A stretch of 64,000 nt of DNA, from NCBI RefSeq assembly GCF_003369915.1, contig NC_046673.1:20575718-20639717 (forward strand). Direction: 5' to 3'. Under the pieces are notes generated by a model that saw nothing but the letters and a program-made list of their open reading frames with translations, had not been told where the DNA came from and did not search any database. A program made the position numbers and the translations under genes. The DNA comes from Drosophila miranda. Lineage: Eukaryota; Arthropoda; Insecta; Diptera; Drosophilidae. This document shows positions 34,989-45,566 of the stretch, in pieces (positions within the stretch are counted from its first letter, which is position 1; each line of letters starts with the position of its first letter).

Positions 34989-36650
34989 AAGTTTGGAACA
35001 TTTAGCTACAAAATGTAGAGAAAATTAAATTAAACAAAAAATCAAACTCACAGAAAAATGACAGATTTATGGATAATAGGTAAGAAAATACATAATTTTG
35101 AGGGGTGCGGGGGCTTGTGACGCAATAGAATTCTGAGAAGAGGCCCCCGTTGATAGCGGTATCTTTATAAGCATTTCCCCTCTAGAGTTGGCCAGTCCAA
35201 TGTTATTGCAAGGTTGAGAGCTGCGAGTGCGGGCGTTGTCCACGGATTGCGGATAAAGGCCGAGGTAAGCAGAAAAATTACTTGCACAAGAGCAGAAATT
35301 GAAAAGCGACAACAGCTGCGGGACCGGGCCGGGCCATTAGCATTAACTGCAAATGTCTCTCTGTCTGTCTCTGTCTTTCTCACCCGCTCGCTTCGCGTGC
35401 GTGTGTTTGCGAGTGTGTGTATGTGAATGTCTTATGCACTTTGGATTTCTGCTGCTTTGCCATTTATTGTAGATTTTGCGGACCAGCTTTTGTTAATTGT
35501 TTATTTGCATGCATTTGTGGATGTGTGGGTGTGTCGCCAGGGCCTGGCCATCAGATGCTGATAACGCAAAACTTGACGAGCTAACAGAATCGTAAAGAAT
35601 TCTGAGCGTAACTAAACCTGGACAAATTTTAATTAGCACAGTTATGACCCTTTCGGAATTGGGCTTCTTTGTGAAGGAAGCCCGTGTGTGCGTGAGAGGG
35701 AGAGGACAATGCAATTAAACCAGTTTAACGGGACTCTCACACATTCGCTACTAAATATATGTACATTCATACAAACATATATGCATAGCGGGTGTGGAGT
35801 CATGAGCAAGAGGGAGAGGGAGACGAAGAGAAGGCTGGCCAACAGGCAAAATGCCGTTTTAAAAACTTTCGCGGAAAGCCGGCGCAAAAAAATCTAAACA
35901 AACCAAAAAAAAAAAACAAGAAAAAAAGAAGGGTTAACAAATATAAAAACTTGTTTGGCCAGTATTATGCGTGTGGCTGTGAGTGTGAGCCATAAAACAA
36001 ACACAAATTTGGGTGAAATTTTACTTTCGTCTGGACAATTTTTGTTGTGGCTGCTGTTGCTGGGGCGTCAGCACACGTACACAGAGGCAAGAGATACGCT
36101 CGTACACTTGTGCATGGGCTGTCACCCCCGCACAAAGCGGTCCAACAACAACAACCAAAGAATGCAGAAACTGCAGCAAAAATAATTTCCTTCCTGCTTC
36201 TTAACCATTATTTTGGCTGCTGCTCTCTTTGTACTTCTCGTTCCTTGTAGTCCGTTGTCCGTCCCTCTGCGCCAGAGGGGACATGCGCGGGGGATATCGT
36301 CTCCCCCACCGACGACGCGTCCTACTTTACTTACACATAGTTTTTTTGTCCTCTTTCACTCTTTTTGTTGAACTTTTAAAAATTTCACTTGTTTTGAATT
36401 TTGTAACTACGGAATTTTGCTCTACTTCCTTTGGCTAGCTGGATGTGTACGTGTGTGTTTGTGCAATGCAAGCAACTTTAAGCGACTGTAGTTATGCGCG
36501 AATTAGCCGCTTATTTATTTTGATAATAATGTGAAAAAAAATGAAATGAAAATGTTTGGCTTTGGGATTCGAAACTAGAGATGTGCAATGACCACTGCGA
36601 TGATTTTGGCCGCGGTTAATCACGTTTGCCTATTAACACTGGCTAAGAGT
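34989..36650. other. Upstream region of the hydrolase gene
   Basis: No supported coding sequence. It probably contains promoter and untranslated exon(s) of the minus-strand hydrolase. Includes (GT)n-type stretches near 35400 and a CTCTGTCTGTCTCTGTC microsatellite near 35357. Confidence 0.4.
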
Positions 36651-37495
36651 GTGACCTGACCCTCAGAAAATATTTCAAAATATACCGCCTCATTTTCAAA
36701 ATATACCGTAAATATACTGACGAATTCAAGTTCTATTTTACATATTCCTCGTTTTTGATATTCCGTCGAATATTACTAGTTATATAGAACATTTAGCCAT
36801 GCCATCATAATTTTATACGATTGATGAATCAATTTTCTATTTAACTGGTGTATTTTTAATACTTGCTTTTATTGCATTTTGCGTAAAAAGAGGTTTTAGC
36901 GAAATAAGTCAAACAAAAAACAAGTAGCCAAATAGGTCAATCAAAACAAACGAAAAAAGAAATTGCTCAATTTTGATATTCCATTGAATAATGCTGACTA
37001 ACTAAACCTCTCAGCAATACCCACATAGTTTTATCCTATTGATGAATAAATTTTCTACAAGATTAGATAGTTTTTAATCCTTGCTTTTATTGTATTTATT
37101 GTAAAAAAAGGTTTAAGCGAAAAAGTTCAACAAAAAAAGAGTCGCTATATAGCGTTTAAACCGTAGTATAGGCCTTTGTATACCCTATTTTGTTAATTTT
37201 ATATGAAAGTATAAATATTGATATGAAGATAAAACGTAACTAATAAAGACCTTTTCTCATATTGACATTTTTTAGACATATTCATGTATATGATGAGTGT
37301 TTTGTATATATATCTCGATCCTGATACCTATTCTTGGTCCCTACAAGAAGACAATAAGCTTTAAAATATCGTTGAAATATTGAAAATAATATTAAATAAT
37401 ATTGAATAATATTAAAATATATTGAAAATATATTGTTTTTGCCTGGTATGACAAGCATATTCACAATTCTATAACATCCATTTCCCCCAGGGTAT
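36650..37495. repeat. Dimeric AT-rich repeat copy C with motif cluster and flanking module
   Basis: 36650-36725 carries AGTGTGACC (reverse GGTCACACT, Motif 1) and AAATATACCG repeats. 36735-37140 repeats the dimeric order of copies A and B, then TATACCCTATTTTGTTAAT (about 37180). 37255-37495 carries the flanking module (ATATATCTCGATCCTGATAC, CATCCATTTCCCCCAGGGTA) in the same orientation as at 7090-7310. Confidence 0.55.
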
Positions 37496-37674
37496 GTGTG
37501 CAGGAGACTCATTGTTGTCAATCGGGTAAAAGAGGTCCTTACCCGATTCAAGTTCGGTTATCGATACTATCGACTGGTTACGAGTGGTGCGCGCCAAATC
37601 TAAATTCTTTGAATATGAGCGACAAGGATTTAAATGTTGTCAACCGGGCCATTACCGATTCAACAAATACGACG

Positions 37675-37780
37675 ATTCCCTCAATTTTGATCTTCCGTCG
37701 AATATCAGCTATATGGAAGATTTAGCCATGCCCACATAATTTTATACGATTGGTGAATCTATTTCCTACTTGATTGGGCT
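37675..37780. repeat. Partial dimeric-repeat fragment, copy D
   Basis: Repeats TTGATCTTCCGTCGAATAT, AGCTATATGGAAGATTTAGC, ATGCCCACATAATTTTATAC and GATTGGTGAATC, which match the first part of one half of the dimeric repeat, then stops matching. Confidence 0.55.
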
Positions 37781-37869
37781 ATTCGAAGTAATTGTTTCGT
37801 TCATTTCATTTAATAATCTTAAGTCTTAATAAGACTTATTAATAATAATAAAGTCTTAATAATATACTA

Positions 37870-38605
37870 ATCACTAACATCACTATCGTCACTAACGATG
37901 TCGCTGGGATATTTTAACAGCATTTCAGTGTTCGGTTCAAATTTCTCGCAACCGTTGTTCTTCCTTAGACCTTGACTCACATATAAAAGATTTGAAACAT
38001 TTATATTCTAAATTCTATTTCTTGTATTCGTTTTTATTAAGTTCACTTCGGAGAAAATTCTTTCACATGATGCATTCGAAACTGGCAATATAAGCAGTAC
38101 TTCTGCAAATTTTGAAATTTTTCATATTTTAATTCATTGTTGAAATCTTTTATTTGTCCCAATGTATACCAGAATGGGCCAGGACTTTTGTGTATTTTTA
38201 ATAAACTAAATAGAACCGCATCATTTTTTAAGAGGACAAATTCATTATCGATTCCCTGCGGATCTTTAATAAGTTGAGGAAATCTTTTATACAGGTCATG
38301 CAAATGTGATAAATGGCCATTGACTATGTCTTCAGGGTTTAGGAATGAGAGAAGTTTAAAAACCTTCTCGTTAAGAGGCAAAAGACAACTCGATCAAAAA
38401 TGACTGTGCTCTTCGGAAAAATGCATATTTTTCATTTCTTTCTAATTTTGACACTTCGAGGCTTACATTAACGGCCAAATTCATTTTCTGAATTTCTACG
38501 AAATTAACATTGCTGCTTGGATCTAGTAAATTTAAGTCAGTAATTCTTATATATAAGTCTTTCAAATAACAGCTTAATATTAACTTATAAGTTTCAGACA
38601 TATTT
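37870..38605 (-). mobile_element. Dead hAT-family DNA transposon fragment
   Basis: Minus-strand peptides include SNVNFVEIQKMNLAVNVSLE, FKLLSFLNPEDIVNGHLSHL and, in another frame, LPVSNASCERIFSEVN followed by SNLLYVSQGLR. The last resembles the C-terminal dimerisation domain of hAT transposases. At least one frameshift (about 38085) and stops separate the pieces, and the N-terminal BED finger and DDE parts are missing. No terminal inverted repeats were found, so it is a truncated relic. Confidence 0.65.
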
Positions 38606-38879
38606 TTATATATTATGTGTGTTCCAGCTTTGCTCGACTGAAAAATATAATTTGACTGAAACGCTTTTTAAATTTGAGAGAGTGTATTCTGCACATAAAT
38701 TTTTTTCTATGGCCAATTCGTACTCAAAAAAAGAACAAGTGCATCCCACTGCTCAATAATACGTGCAATACAAGAATGTTTAAATTGTTTAAAATCTTTT
38801 CTCATTATTTTGTATAGCTCTTGTCAATGGCGGGCGTTCCCTAACTGGCTTCTCGAAAATGTGTTGAAAGTGGTACCAT

Positions 38880-39010
38880 CTTAAATATACCATAATATAC
38901 CGAAAAATTGCTTAATATACCGAAATATACCGATATATCGTAAATATACCGTCGGTGCAATTTTGACCTCAAAAAATACCGAAAAGTATTAAAAATACCG
39001 TAAGGGGTCA
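38880..39010. promoter_or_regulatory. Cluster of AAATATACCG elements
   Basis: Seven or so ATACCG copies within 130 bases, ending GGGGTCACCC, similar to Motif 1. As elsewhere in the window, the cluster borders repeat DNA. No gene starts within 1 kb. It may be repeat-derived and not a promoter. Confidence 0.4.
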
Positions 39011-39159
39011 CCCTGCTTGCTACTTAGTTCTAGCGATAGTCGATAGTCTATAGCCTTTAACCGTTGGCAACATTCTATTTGTTACGAGCAACACTTATCG
39101 AAAAACGAGCAACACTGTCCTGCAACATGGCACTGAATGAGCAACATTATGCATACCCT

Positions 39160-39360
39160 GGAGAAAAGGATATTATAGAGTATCGAAATGTTTTTTCTCT
39201 TAGACTAGACTCTTTTGAATGCAGTAACTAGACAGTCTCTGTTTTAAAGCTATTTCAACGAAATTTTTGAGTTTATGGTCTTAGTACAGAGACCACGAAT
39301 AGGTATTGGGATCGAGATGCACATACATACATATATGGAGGAATGTTATCAAATGCATAA
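39160..39360. repeat. Inverted copy of the repeat flanking module
   Basis: ATACCCTGGAGAAAAGGAT, TAGACAGTCTCTGTTTTAAA and GGTATTGGGATCGAGAT are the reverse complement of the modules at 7090-7310 and 37255-37495. With the copy at 37255 it brackets the hAT relic in inverted orientation. Confidence 0.55.
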
Positions 39361-39623
39361 TTCGGTTCAAAACATGTCAATCTGTATAAACACAGAAAAA
39401 ACAGAGGTTTAAGCCTTATTTTAGACACAATCAAAGAAAAGGGAGTATTTCAAATTAGCCAAAATAGTAGAAAATTTGATTAATTCTGTGTTCAGTGCTG
39501 AATGTTCTAGCTAGATAGTAATATTAAAACGAATATCAAAATCGAGGAATATGATTTATGATCATGGACAAGCACATTGAAGAACAAGAAGAAATTTTAT
39601 TATTATTATTTATATTATTTTCC

Positions 39624-39750
39624 GCGGCCTAACTCAAGCTGTTATCCTGTTTAAATAAATGGGGGTTAAATGGGCTAAGTTAGTTTTGCGGCTTAACTCA
39701 AGCTGTTATCCTGTTTAAATAAATGGGTTTTAAATGGGCTAAGTTCGTTT
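39624..39750 (+). repeat. Two-copy 64-bp tandem repeat
   Basis: GCGGCCTAACTCAAGCTGTT (39624) and GCGGCTTAACTCAAGCTGTT (39688) each begin a unit that ends TAAATGGGCTAAGTTxGTTTT. The units differ by only a few substitutions and a small indel, so the duplication is fairly recent. Confidence 0.85.
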
Positions 39751-39764
39751 TTCATCGGTAGATT

Positions 39765-40405
39765 TACGGTATATTATAATAATTAAACAGTATATTTCTG
39801 AGACGGTCACACAGCTGCTCTCTCCTGCTCATACATGCAACGAAAAACTGTGTCAGGTGAGCGTAATTTTGAATGGGCTATAGAAAGGGGTATGGACAAC
39901 AGGCAAACACAGCGAAGGGAAACTGCAAAGCTCGTACGAACCCCACCTAGCTGTGTTAATATATATAATATGCTATGAGGACGAGGCAATTTAAAATCGT
40001 CCTCATGGTATGTTAGAAAAAGGTGTTGGATTTTACCTGTCATGCGCTGCATTTTCTGGGCCATTTTTCCTGAGCTGGGAAATTTGTCTAATCCTATCGA
40101 TAAATCCACTGGCTGCTCAGAATGTTATCAAATTTTCCAATTTTTTTGAACCGTCGGTAAACACAAATAAATTATTATATAGAGAGCAGCTTTTAACCTT
40201 TTAAGCAGCTGTTTAAGCCCCGTCCGGGCTATTGAGTAGCCGATCCAGATCCACCGCCCCCGTTCAACCATCACGCGTCGACCCGATCATCTGGTTATTG
40301 TTAAGTGTTCTTTCTCTTCATACCCCAATGAAATCCCACAAGTGAGTCGGATTTTTGTCGTCGTTTGTCGTTTTTCGTTTCGCGATATTCTTCGCCACAA
40401 AAATC
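39765..40405. other. Upstream region of the PHD-like gene, with repeat copy 2
   Basis: 39772-39810 contains TTTACGGTATATT and GACGGTCACACAG (close to Motif 1). 39885-40075 is the second copy of the repeat at 30735. The likely transcription start of the gene at 40406 lies within about 40.2-40.4 kb, without a TATA box. Confidence 0.45.
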
Positions 40406-42866
40406 ATGGAAAACGAGGACAACAAAAATGGCGACCTGACCGCCAAGGAGATGGCCCATTTTCGCTACTGCGTGGAGAAGTGCTACCTGCCGCCACTGGA
40501 TCTCAAGAATGACATTGTTTATTGCCAGCGGGCACTACGTGATTTTATCAAGGTGCATGCGGTGAGTAGTAGTTGTAGCACCAGTCACAGTCGCTGCGGG
40601 AGCAGTGGCAGGCAGCGCGTGCGAGGGATGCGTCGATTCTTAATCAATTTTCATATTTTTCCCCTCCTAGCTGGTCACGGAGGTGTTCTCGCAGCAGGAG
40701 GATGCGGTAAGTTTCTAGAGTTTCGCGTGCTCCGTTCGGGGTTTGGAGCAGCAGCAGTGGAGTGGAGGGGAGGGGAGTGAAGTGAAGTGGTGACAAGGCA
40801 GCAGCAGAGGCAGTGCAGCAGAACCAGGGCTGGCAACGATTGCAAAAATTGTAAAAAAAAAAAGAAAAGATAATTAACACTTTGCCCCGCACTTTGCCCC
40901 GTCCCTCCCTCGCACCCCTCTCCACTGTTAACCTTGTTTTGAATTCGAATTTTGTATTTTAATTATGGTATCATGCTGGTCTCTTGCTGTTGCTCTTGCA
41001 TAACAGGATCCCGTGGCGATGCGTCGCATTTTGGACGAGCTGGAGGAGGAGATGTATGAGATCAATGCCGAGTGCCAGTACCTTATGCTGCGCCTCGATG
41101 AGGATGTCGTCACTTTCCTCAAGAAACTGCAGGAGAGCAACATCAAAACCGATCTGAAGGAGGCCAATGCGCACGTCTCCACCCTGTTAGTGCCTTTAAT
41201 TTCGAACGAAGACTATGTAGTCATTCCCAACAATGTGGGTACTCGCGACACCGAGGAGACGCTCATCCGCAAGCATTTTCTCCTGTCGCAGGAGGGCGAG
41301 AACCCACCCATGAATCTGAGCGACCTCGATGAAAATATCGCTCTTATGCTGGGTCCGACTGAGACGAACATACAGATAGAGCTGGAAAATGGAGACGGTG
41401 AGCAGCAGGATCAGCAGGAGCAGCTGGAATCGTCGGAGGAGACGCAGACGCAGCCGCAGCTTTCTGTACCGCCGCCCATGCTCCGTTGTCTGCCGGACAC
41501 TGTGATCAAGACAGTTTTGGAGCCCCCGCCACTGCTCATGGACGCTACGCAGAAGTCTCAGCGTTCGCTTTTGATACCACGAAAGCAGCAGGATTCGTTT
41601 GCCATGAAGCGGAAGCGCATATCTAGTACCTCACCGCCGCCATTAGCACCCATTACGTTTGAGTTTCATCAGGCTAACGTTCAGGATCCGGCGCAGGCTG
41701 AGCTGGGCTTTGAGCAGGTGGAGGCGAGCCGCGGCAATCTGCGCCAGGTGCTGAAGCGGTCCAGGAAGACCAAGCAGATGCCGCGCCTCTGCTACGAGGA
41801 CAACGTGGAGCTGACAACCATGGAGACTGATATAAAGCGGAAGCCGGGGAAGGGTTCCCAGATAGCTGCTGCCAAAGCTGTACCAAACACTGCGTCATCC
41901 ACCGCTGAAAAACCGGTCAAGGCACCACCAACGCCACCGCCTCTTCCATCACCACCACTGCCGAAGCAGAAGCAGAGCTCGGGAGCGGCCGCTGGGGCAA
42001 ACAAATCGTCCAAGATACGCAAAAATCTACGTAAATCATCACCAGAGGCACAGCCGTCAACGGGGGCAGGCGGCTCGTCATCAGCATCTTCAGATGACTC
42101 CACCGTCCAGGAGCTACAGCAGGAGCAGCAGCGTCTGTCCGCCTCGGCGGCTCAGTGGTGCGACGAGCCGCGCGAGACCCGTGTCCTGCCCGAAGAGTAC
42201 GGCCAGGAGACATTCCTCCGTATCTTTGGCCTGTACACGCCCGAGGTGATCACGAAACTCAGCCAGCGCCACTCGAAGCGCAAGCGTCGCAATGTCCAGA
42301 ATGCCAGCGGCGTTGACTTTCACTATGGCCAGCAGCTGAATGCCACACTGGACACATCGATGGGGCGCCAAAAGAAGGTAAAGAACAAACCGGAGTTCCT
42401 GCTCTCGCCCAAGGAGAAGCGACTGCAGGCCAAGAAGGCCGACGTCCGGAAGAGCAAGAGTCCGGACAAGGCCGCTGCCGAGGCGTCGCAGACTGTTGTT
42501 GGGCAGAGCGTCAGCAATCAGTGGGATTGCCGCAAGTGTCGCGGAGAATGCCAGCATTGCCGCCAGTGCAAGCGTCTCGTAGGTGAGTCCCAACCATCGA
42601 TCCAACGATTGAAATGAGAACCTCTTCTTAAACCCATATTTGTAATCCTTTCTGTAGGTAAAGACGATGGGGTTTGCGAGCAGTGTGCCGGGGTCTACCA
42701 CAAAGACTGCCACCAGCCCACAAAGGGCCGGCTGCTGGCCCAGTCCCAGAAGAAACGCTGCCCCCCCTGCTGTCGCGAGATGCGTGAGAGTCTGCTGTCG
42801 ATCCACGGCAGCAGCAGCACCTCCGCCAGCACTACCAAAAAGGCAGCCGGTGTCCCGACCGTTTAA
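40406..42866 (+). CDS. Nuclear-type protein with cysteine-rich PHD-like C-terminus, 4 exons
   Basis: Coding exons 40406..40561, 40671..40706 (only 36 nt), 41007..42582 and 42658..42866, 658 residues, with GTGAGT/GTAAGT donors and phases in agreement. The first 160 residues look helical and conserved. A long disordered middle holds Pro/Ser-rich stretches and basic clusters (KRSRKTK, RKNLRK, KRKRR) typical of nuclear proteins. The C-terminus (about residues 560-640) has paired cysteines, CRKCRGECQHCRQC then CEQCAGVYHKDC and CPPCC, a zinc-binding arrangement resembling a degenerate PHD or RING. A chromatin role is inference. The start at 40406 is preferred to an upstream in-frame ATG at 40355 because ATCATGG is a better Kozak context. 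I cannot name the orthologue. Confidence 0.8.
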
Positions 42867-43522
42867 CTTTAAAATTTATTCTTTTTTTTTCCATCCCCAG
42901 AGCCCCTTCCCCCCCCCCCCCCCCCCACTAGTTTTTAAAACTAAAAAGGGAGAAAAAACCAAGCTTTGTCCGCAATGCCAGATCCCGGGAGATGCGATCC
43001 CTGGCTCTCACGTTTTTGTGCATCTGCGATGCGTATCCCTTTGCTGTTTTTGTTTAGTGTTGCATGGCAGTGGCGTCTGTGACCGCTTGCTTCCTCGAGA
43101 GTGTGTTTTACGGGTATTTTTTTAATATTTTATTGTAAATGTTTATTTCGAGCTACATTTTCACACATACCTTAAAAAAAATTATTGTATATATGTGCAT
43201 GAATGTGCATACGCGGGGAAGAGATGACTTTAATAATAATAAATACTGTATGAGCAGCGGAGGATTGTTTTTGATGATAAAACCAATAGCATTTCTTTGT
43301 TGCAAAATTTGATATGGATGATTGAGGGCAGGGCATGTGCTTGTACCATGAATGGAAACGTTTAATGCGTCATGTAAATGGGGTTTTGTGTCGACCTACA
43401 TAGTACGCGTGCAGCCCCATTGGAGCTGAAGGAAGTAAATTCAGTATTAAAAGGCTTACGGCGGACATTATAACTTATGCATCCCACACTAGCCAGCCTA
43501 ATGAACTTCAAGAGGATGCTCT
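42867..43522. other. 3' flank of the PHD-like gene
   Basis: Contains an 18-base C run at 42909-42926 and a likely poly(A) signal AATAAA at 43238-43243. No further gene seen. Confidence 0.5.
42909..42926. repeat. Poly(C) homopolymer, 18 bases
   Basis: Eighteen consecutive C bases just after the PHD-like gene's stop codon, probably in its 3' untranslated region. Length may be affected by sequencing. Confidence 0.85.
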
Positions 43523-44255
43523 CTATTTTATAGCCCGCTTAGTCGGCTCTTTAGCTATATTAAATAAAGAAACCGCGTAGAATATCTCGTTTTTCAAAGT
43601 TTTACTTCCCTGCAATTTGCTAGAGTACAGTGCGGCTGTTACATAAGGATTTATAAAGATTTTGTAGGCAGCGATGGCGGCTGTTGATTTTCGATCCATT
43701 TGTTCCATGATGTTCCACCAGAGCGGCCCCTGCGGGAGGTTTTCTGGAAGCCCTAGGTCCAGCGATGCGAATGACGAATACCTGCAAAAAGGGAAGTAAA
43801 AATTCGTCGATTTATTACTATGTTACACTGCACATACATACATACATATATGAAATAATAACCTTGATTATTATGCCATCCGGCTTGACTTCTTCCGTGC
43901 TTATTTGTTTGAGTCTCGGTTCTTTGTCCGCGTATTTTGCAAAGGCGTAGAAGGTTACCAGAAAAAAAACTTTCCCATCTGTCATTGGTCGAGAATTAGC
44001 CAAAAATGTGTCATACATTTGGTGTTACTTACTTGGCCCATTCATGCTGAAACTCTTCGGGCGAATCATCCTCTTCCGCATTTGGCATACTGTGCAGCTT
44101 GTCCTTCGTTCGTTGAGGACAAGCGCGCGCCTTAAACTGCTGTCGCCTTCGGACCTGGGGTCCTTGTCGATGGCATTGTGGCAGTGGTAACCTGGCACAC
44201 TCGTCCAGAGTCTTTTCGCTTCATCTTCATCCGCAGCTTGGTCGCGTTGCACCTC
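43523..44255 (-). other. Uninterpreted exon-like open frames
   Basis: Minus-strand frames with coding-like character: 43523-43781 (NLPQGPLWWNIMEQ, FINPYVTAALYSSKLQGSK, ending AIK) preceded by a good acceptor TTTTTGCAG, and 44033-44255 ending EEFQHEWAK before a GTAAGT donor. A middle exon would lie near 43863-43950. I could not find a donor and acceptor choice that keeps one frame through all pieces, so it could be a decayed gene, a gene with unrecognised splicing, or chance. No family is recognised. The upstream end runs directly into the arrow-like fragment at 44261. Confidence 0.3.
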
Positions 44256-44260
44256 AAAGG

Positions 44261-45310
44261 CACTGAAAGTCTCCTGGCCGCTTGCAGCAGTCGGCCTCAT
44301 CGTAGACATTTTCACAGTTGTCACAGGTGGTCGCATCGCAGATCAGAGCCTTGTCGAAGCACTCGCCGGACTGGCAGCTGAACTGATCCACCCGGCATCT
44401 GGGACATTCCACTTCATCCGACTTGTCCGGGCAGTCATTTTGGCCGTCACAGCGCCAGTAGGCGGGTACGCAGTCCTTATTCATGTCACCATTCCCCGTC
44501 ACTGGGGCCGTGCACGTGCAATCTGGCCCACAGGCCGGACGCGCGCCGTAGTTCTCCTTGTCCTCCAGTAGTGGCACACCCCTCTAGCAATGCAGTTTTG
44601 GAAACAATTTGGGCAACTGTGCCGTGTGAACATCGCTGAACTGCGACAGACGTTGCAGGTCCACGGAACAACGCTCTTCGTTGACAGTGATCCGTTCCAC
44701 TCCGGTCTTGTCCTCCAGCCAGTACACAAATCTCCCCAAGGCGGCAATGTTGCGAGGCTTTTCCGAGTCCCCGGTATGCTGTTGGAGTAGGAGCAGGTCC
44801 AGAAGAGCAGCCGCCCAATGATGTAGATTGTAATGTCGACCGGCTGTCCGGAGTTGGCCAAGAGGCTCACCTTTGTGCCATTTGCCAGAGAACGCTTGCC
44901 GAGCTGGGCCAGGCACAGGTGGGAGCCGCAGCGAAGTGATTTACGTCATGCCCGAATGGACGAGGCTGCGGCTCTCGCCCGTCGTCTTGTGCACCCGCTC
45001 AATGTGCTCAATGTTTCAGTCGCTCCAGCACACGTAGTCCTGATACAGGGAAACCGCGTGGCGCGGCTTATGGAGTCCAAGGCGACTCTGTCCAGTACAT
45101 GTACCAGCGACGCGTCTAGAGGACCAGGGAACGCGTCTTCTCCACCCCCTTCCCTTCCACAAGAGCACGCGCCGACTGCTGCCATCCAGGTGGGCGACCT
45201 CGATGAGACGAGGATCCGCATCGGACCAGTAGATGTTGCTGGGCAGTACAGTAGATGCACCGCTCCGCCACCGACACGTTTAGGGTATCCGTCCTTGAAG
45301 GGTGTCCGCT
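44261..45310 (-). pseudogene. Broken partial copy of arrow (LRP5/6-like receptor), copy 2
   Basis: Minus-strand pieces match Arrow: [20 protein letters not shown] (beta-propeller, about 45220), ending ERVHKTTGESRSLVHSGMT (about 44950-45000), then GSHLCLAQLG, KRSLANGTKVSLLANSGQP, IIGRLLFWTCSYSNS, FVYWLEDKTGVERITVNE, and LDLa modules with CRVDQFSCQSGECFDKAL and DEADCCKRPGDFQC. The pieces lie in several frames, so it is not functional. It shares with copy 1 the join NIAALGRFVYWLEDK, which skips part of the propeller, yet keeps a segment (LQRLSQFSDVHTAQL) that copy 1 lacks and loses the EGF cysteines copy 1 keeps. Intact arrow lies elsewhere. Confidence 0.7.
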
Positions 45311-45566
45311 CATCGTTCCGTTCCCCTCGCTGTACTCGGCCGAGATGCGGCCAAAGGGCGCAAACTATTTAATTTAATTAAAAAGTAAAATTTAAACACA
45401 GCAAACGGCCTAAAAACCACAAAATTAGTTATGTAGGATGACGTAGGATTGTTCAAAGATACCAAAACACCCAAAGAAAACCAAGATAAAGGCAAGTTTT
45501 CTCATTTCATAATAAAGTAGTAAAAAAATACGTTTATTTAACTAGGCTAAAGGCTAATTAAGTGCA

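Noticed and set aside
36650-39360. Possible LTR retroelement in the repeat island
   Set aside because: No gag, protease, reverse transcriptase or envelope similarity, no paired direct terminal repeats with TG/CA ends; the only protein trace is hAT-like.
42114-42806. 230-residue minus frame opposite the PHD-like gene
   Set aside because: Shadow of a GC-rich coding exon; crosses a real intron of the + gene.
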